Source of the DNA: JABDNZ01 sp964407425
Lineage (GTDB): Bacteria; Gemmatimonadota; Gemmatimonadetes; Longimicrobiales; Gaopeijiaceae
NCBI GenBank assembly: GCA_964407425.1
Contig: CAYOVN010000066.1
Location: 1-17,660, forward strand
Direction of reading: 5' to 3'
Length of the DNA: 17,660 nt
Position 1 is the first letter of the stretch; the number at the start of each line of letters is the position of its first letter. Shown in pieces: positions 14,580-17,660 of this stretch. The position numbers and the translations under genes are program-made. The notes beneath the pieces were generated by a model that worked only from the letters and a program-made list of their open reading frames with translations, ran no database searches and was not told where the DNA came from.

Positions 14580-15797
14580 ATGAGAATCCGGCGACTCCTA
14601 CTCGGATCTGTCCTCCTCTCCTTCCTGATGGCACCGGCCGGATGCGGCCCGGATCCTGACACCCCCGAAATCACCCTGGCGATCGCGGGGCAAGCCCTGA
14701 TCAAGAAGGATCCGAGGCTCCGATGGGAGGACCCGTTCGGCTCTTTGCGCCCCATTCTTCAAGAGGCTGATGTAGCCTTCCTGAATTTCGAAATGGCGGT
14801 GGGCTCGTTTGCGGATCGATGCGGCATTTCGCCGGACTACGAGACCTCTTTAGGGGAACCGGCTCTGTCCCAAGAGGCCCGACCCGGTAACACCGGTGGC
14901 CCCCACGCCGTGGACTCCTCCGTAATGGACTTTCTGGCGGATCTCGGGTTCGATTTGATGTCCCTTTCCAACAACCACGCCTGGGACCTGGGGGATTGTG
15001 GGGTCACGGAAACCCAAGCAGCAGCAGCAGAGCGGGGGATTACCTTCGCGGGGACTGGCTTGGACACCCCGTCGGCGACAACTCCGGCATTCCTGGAAGC
15101 GAACGGGATAAGAATAGGACTTGTAGCTGCTACAACGAGCCATGACGAGAGGGATTTCATCCACCATGCCATCAACGGAGTCTGGACCGGACGGGAAGAC
15201 GATTGGGCCCGAAACCTGGCCGCCGTCGAGGAAGCTGCGTCCAACGCCGACTTCGTGATTTTCTACCACCACTTCCAGATCGATGAGGACGAGTTCGCCG
15301 ACGTGGCTCCGGGGGACTCGACCAGTGACGGGCATTTCTGGGTGGAGGATGTTTCAGATTGGCAGACAGAATTCGCCAAAGCGATCCTCGACGCCGGCGC
15401 CTCCATGTACCTGGGCAACGGTCACCGGGCTTTCGATGGAATCGAGATCTACAACGGAAAACCTCTGATTCGGCAGATCGGCGGCCTGGCGTACCAGGGG
15501 CTCACTCCTGTCATAGGTCACTATGATGAGCATCGCCCCTGGGAAGGGCTCCTGGCGGAGGTGACCATTCGAGGCTCCCAGGTCCACCGCATCGATTTCC
15601 TGCCCCTGGACCTGGACGAAGGGGAAACCTACCGGTCGGACTACGATGACCTGGAGTTCCTGATGCGGAGGGGATTGGCAGAAGTCGCAACCGGAGGGCT
15701 GGCCGATTCCATCCTGACTCGCTTACAGGAGCTCTCGGCGGCTTATGGTACGAGCCTGACCCTGGAGAATCAGCGGGCTATTCTCCAACTACGCTAG
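14580..15797 (+). CDS. CapA/PgsA-like metallophosphatase-fold lipoprotein
   Basis: Start at ATG 14580, giving 405 residues with a lipoprotein signal (MRIRRLLLGSVLL, then APAGC with Cys22). Longer frames from GTG 14445 would translate through the leader hairpin; GTG 14556 is a lesser alternative. CapA-family motifs appear in order: LNFEMAVG (68-75), DLMSLSNNHAWDLGDCG (125-141), GITFAGTG, FYHHFQ (228-233) and YLGNGHRAFDGIEIYNGKPLI (277-297), corresponding to the usual GHHPHVLQGIE block. The first motif, normally GDVM with a metal-binding Asp, reads AGQAL with Gln38, so metal binding may be altered. CapA relatives act in poly-gamma-glutamate or capsule export, but many lipoprotein members have no assigned substrate. 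Eleven bases separate it from the next gene. Confidence 0.82.
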   Translation: MRIRRLLLGSVLLSFLMAPAGCGPDPDTPEITLAIAGQALIKKDPRLRWEDPFGSLRPILQEADVAFLNFEMAVGSFADRCGISPDYETSLGEPALSQEARPGNTGGPHAVDSSVMDFLADLGFDLMSLSNNHAWDLGDCGVTETQAAAAERGITFAGTGLDTPSATTPAFLEANGIRIGLVAATTSHDERDFIHHAINGVWTGREDDWARNLAAVEEAASNADFVIFYHHFQIDEDEFADVAPGDSTSDGHFWVEDVSDWQTEFAKAILDAGASMYLGNGHRAFDGIEIYNGKPLIRQIGGLAYQGLTPVIGHYDEHRPWEGLLAEVTIRGSQVHRIDFLPLDLDEGETYRSDYDDLEFLMRRGLAEVATGGLADSILTRLQELSAAYGTSLTLENQRAILQLR

Positions 15798-15808
15798 GAA
15801 GAGGAACC

Positions 15809-16492
15809 ATGGCGACCGAACCCAAGTTCAAGGGCGACCAGAAAACGCCCATCAACACCCTCACCGGTGCGCTTGAACAACGCCTGATTCGTTCCACCAT
15901 CGAGTGGGTTCCCAGCTGGATCGAAGGGTACCACCTCACCCTCATGACCATCCCCTGGTCCGCGGGTCTCATCTACTTCGGCTACCTGGCCCAATTCAAC
16001 CTGAATTGGCTGTGGGCATCCTCCCTGATGATCTTCATGCACTGGTTCACGGATTCCTACGACGGGGCCCTGGGACGCCTTCGGGACACGGGCATCCCGA
16101 AGTGGGGATACTATATGGACCACTTCCTGGACTTCGGACTCCTTTGCGCGATGCTGATCGGCTATTCATTCCTGTTCGGTGAAGCGAACGTCAGAAACAT
16201 CTTGATCATCACAACCATCGTCGTGGGGTTCATGGTGAACTCCTTCATTTCTTTCGCCGCCACGACGGAGTTCAAGATCAGCTTCCTGGGACTGGGCCCT
16301 ACGGAAGGGAGAATTCTCTTCATCCTCTTCAATACCTATCTGATCTTTTTCGGGGTGGAGGGTGTCCAACGGTATCTCGTCTGGGCGATTCCGGCCCTCC
16401 TTGCCGGCCTCGTGGTCGTTGTCTATCGGACGGGGAAATACATCTGGGCGGTGGACATGGCAGACAAGGCCGCCCGGCTCCGGGAAGGATAA
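15809..16492 (+). CDS. CDP-alcohol phosphatidyltransferase-like membrane protein
   Basis: A 227-residue multi-pass protein with GGAAGAGG before its ATG. The CDP-alcohol phosphotransferase signature is recognisable at 82-108: Asp82, Asp85-Gly86, Gly89-Arg90, Gly100, Asp104 and Asp108. All four catalytic aspartates are present. Two deviations from DGxxAR(x)8GxxxDxxxD are seen: Ala is Gly89, and the gap between Arg90 and Gly100 is one residue longer than usual. Membrane segments lie near 43-60, 67-80, 109-123, 131-150, 168-185 and 190-206. Family members join a CDP-activated lipid or alcohol to a second alcohol to make phospholipid head groups; the product here is unknown. The close spacing suggests cotranscription with the CapA-like lipoprotein, pointing to envelope biogenesis. 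Confidence 0.8.
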   Translation: MATEPKFKGDQKTPINTLTGALEQRLIRSTIEWVPSWIEGYHLTLMTIPWSAGLIYFGYLAQFNLNWLWASSLMIFMHWFTDSYDGALGRLRDTGIPKWGYYMDHFLDFGLLCAMLIGYSFLFGEANVRNILIITTIVVGFMVNSFISFAATTEFKISFLGLGPTEGRILFILFNTYLIFFGVEGVQRYLVWAIPALLAGLVVVVYRTGKYIWAVDMADKAARLREG

Positions 16493-16501
16493 CGGCACGG
16501 C

Positions 16502-16525
16502 TGGGGCGTTTTGGTTTCCGCCCCA
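16502..16525. terminator. Hairpin between convergent genes
   Basis: TGGGGCG (16502-16508) pairs with CGCCCCA (16519-16525) around a 10-base T-rich loop. Lying between genes that read toward each other, it may serve both. There is no clear T-tract on either side. Confidence 0.45.
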
Positions 16526-16562
16526 CCGGCCCTTTCCCACACCTCTCTACTGTGGTAGGACC

Positions 16563-17042
16563 CTATCCGCCTGGCCAGAAGGGGACCTCATCGGAGTGCC
16601 GGGAGGCCGAAGAGCCTGCCGCGGCGGACTCATACCCCCTCACGGCATGGAGAATGGCCCGGTCGAAAAACCGGACGACGAGGATCTCGAGATCCAAGCT
16701 CCGTTGGAGATCGGATAGGGTTTTCCACCCCTGTTTCTCGATGAATTCCCAAAGGGTGCGCCGGGTCAGGAGGAGGCCCCAGACCAACTGAGAAAGAGGT
16801 ATCCTCTCCTGGCAACGCAACCTGCCTATCCGGGAATACTCCTCCTCGACCTGGCCTTCCGACTCTCTCTCCAGCCATTTCCCGAGATTGGCGTAGACCA
16901 GACGGGCACGCTCTCCGAGTTCGGCATCCCCGAACCGGTGGTAAGCCGGCATTCGGGGGCTCTCCCTCACTTTGCGCACCATGAGCTCCGTCAGCTCATC
17001 TGCCCGGTTCTCAATAAGTTTCACCAGCTCTACAAGCTGCAT
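16563..17042 (-). CDS. RsbRD N-terminal-like all-helical regulator
   Basis: A 159-residue minus-strand protein whose ATG is preceded by AGAGGGGG about eight bases away. It is almost all helix: LVKLIENRADELTELMVRKV, then a Tyr/Leu-rich pair of helices (ARLVYANLGKWLER, EEEYSRIGRLRCQERIPLSQL), then VWGLLLTRRTLWEFI. The order and the R-x-x-x-x-P-L-x-x-L-V-W pattern resemble the RsbRD N-terminal domain, the sensor part of stressosome-type RsbR relatives, standing alone without a STAS domain. The call is from pattern memory and moderate. No signal peptide or membrane segment is present. It is the only gene on this strand, divergent from the aminotransferase gene across about 230 bases, where no convincing promoter box was seen. 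Confidence 0.55.
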   Translation of the reverse strand: MQLVELVKLIENRADELTELMVRKVRESPRMPAYHRFGDAELGERARLVYANLGKWLERESEGQVEEEYSRIGRLRCQERIPLSQLVWGLLLTRRTLWEFIEKQGWKTLSDLQRSLDLEILVVRFFDRAILHAVRGYESAAAGSSASRHSDEVPFWPGG

Positions 17043-17270
17043 GACGGGCCCCCTCTTCTATGGGCGGTGGATTCGGATTGTCGGGAAGACCTTATTCATG
17101 CCACCACCGGCTCGGACATGCAAGCGTTTGGAATTCGGGGCCGGTTTTCACTCTTCGGAGCTGCCTGGGGCGCCTTCCTTGCTCCCTAAAGGCCCCCCAA
17201 CCAATATTCCCCGGTACCATCTACCATTCTGCTGCCGACCGTTGAGGGACATCTCTTTCAAGGGGGAAGT

Positions 17271-17660
17271 ATGAGTGACCTGAATTCCCGCGTTTCTCGC
17301 CGCCGCTTCTTGGGTTCCTCGATCTCCGCTGCAGTAGGAGGACTGGCGGTCACCTCCATCCCTCGAGCCGTTCACGGGGAAACCCCCGGATCAACGCCCT
17401 CCCCCAGTCCACTGAAGCCTCCGGCAGTCCCGGATGAGGCGTTTTGGTGGGAAGTCCGATCCCAGTTCAACATCCAGGATGGCCTGACGTTCATGAACAA
17501 CGGGACCTTCGGGCCCCCTCCCCGTGCGGTTCTGGACGAACACATCAGGATCCAACGGGACCTCTCAGCCGATCCCCGCAACAACTACCGAAGCGATGAA
17601 CTGCACGAGAACAAGGCGGTCTTCGCCGAGTTCTTCGGGGCACACGCTGAGGATATCGCC
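17271..17660 (+). CDS. Tat-exported class V aminotransferase-like protein, 5' part
   Basis: The first 130 codons of a gene cut by the window edge. AGGGGGA at 17261-17267 precedes the ATG. A twin-arginine signal is clear: SRRRFLG at residues 9-15 and a hydrophobic stretch ISAAVGGLAVTSI, with a likely cleavage near AVHG. After a proline-rich linker comes FNIQDGLTFMNNGTFGPPPRAVLD (67-89), which is the N-terminal phrase of isopenicillin-N-epimerase-like class V aminotransferases (PLP enzymes). The NNYRSDELHENK segment that follows fits too. The PLP-binding lysine would lie beyond the window, so catalytic competence cannot be judged. Folding with cofactor before export explains the use of Tat. Confidence 0.8.
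   Translation, partial: MSDLNSRVSRRRFLGSSISAAVGGLAVTSIPRAVHGETPGSTPSPSPLKPPAVPDEAFWWEVRSQFNIQDGLTFMNNGTFGPPPRAVLDEHIRIQRDLSADPRNNYRSDELHENKAVFAEFFGAHAEDIA

Noticed and set aside
1..17660. CRISPR array, tRNA, insertion sequence or phage genes.
   Set aside because: No regularly spaced repeats, cloverleaf, transposase motifs or terminal inverted repeats were seen on reading the window.

Overview
The window looks like chromosome from a GC-rich, Gram-negative-type environmental bacterium. The best guess is Gemmatimonadota or Acidobacteriota. This rests on family content and not on a marker gene: a PadR regulator joined to a duplicated MacB/FtsX-type permease (ADOP type), a VPS10/BNR-propeller protein, a 6-bladed propeller lipoprotein with a DSAGVxIVEN-like start, and tandem secreted amidohydrolases. 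Most proteins carry Sec, lipoprotein or Tat export signals, so the encoded biology is largely periplasmic or cell-surface. No rRNA, tRNA, CRISPR array, IS element or phage gene was seen.

Layout, left to right. (1) 1-2786: 3' end of a BNR/VPS10-type propeller gene, overlapping by 4 bases a COG3650-like lipoprotein; then a hairpin and a tiny lysine-rich protein. (2) 2839-4155: a propeller lipoprotein. (3) 4243-7327: a promoter with a near-perfect 12-base direct repeat, then padR and its coupled permease (ATGA overlap), closed by a terminator-like hairpin. (4) 7525-9926: two tandem exported arginase-fold paralogues (ATGA overlap), then a TfoX-N domain protein with an 11-lysine tail, closed by a strong 12-bp hairpin. 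(5) 10025-14378: a good promoter and three successive exported amidohydrolase-fold genes, each overlapping the next by ATGA, closed by a hairpin. (6) 14444-16492: a long leader hairpin, a CapA-like lipoprotein and a CDP-alcohol phosphatidyltransferase-like membrane protein. (7) 16563-17042: a minus-strand RsbRD-N-like regulator, and from 17271 a truncated Tat-exported class V aminotransferase-like gene.

The recurring theme is enzyme-fold proteins paired with a paralogue that has lost its metal ligands. In the arginase-like pair, the downstream gene keeps DAHAD and DMD but has Cys where the first His ligand should be; the upstream gene keeps few ligands and carries a short insertion containing a repeat-like sequence. 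In the amidohydrolase trio the middle protein keeps HxH, two His and Asp, while both flanking proteins have lost all of these. Translational coupling suggests equal expression and possible hetero-oligomers. That is inference; substrates are unknown.
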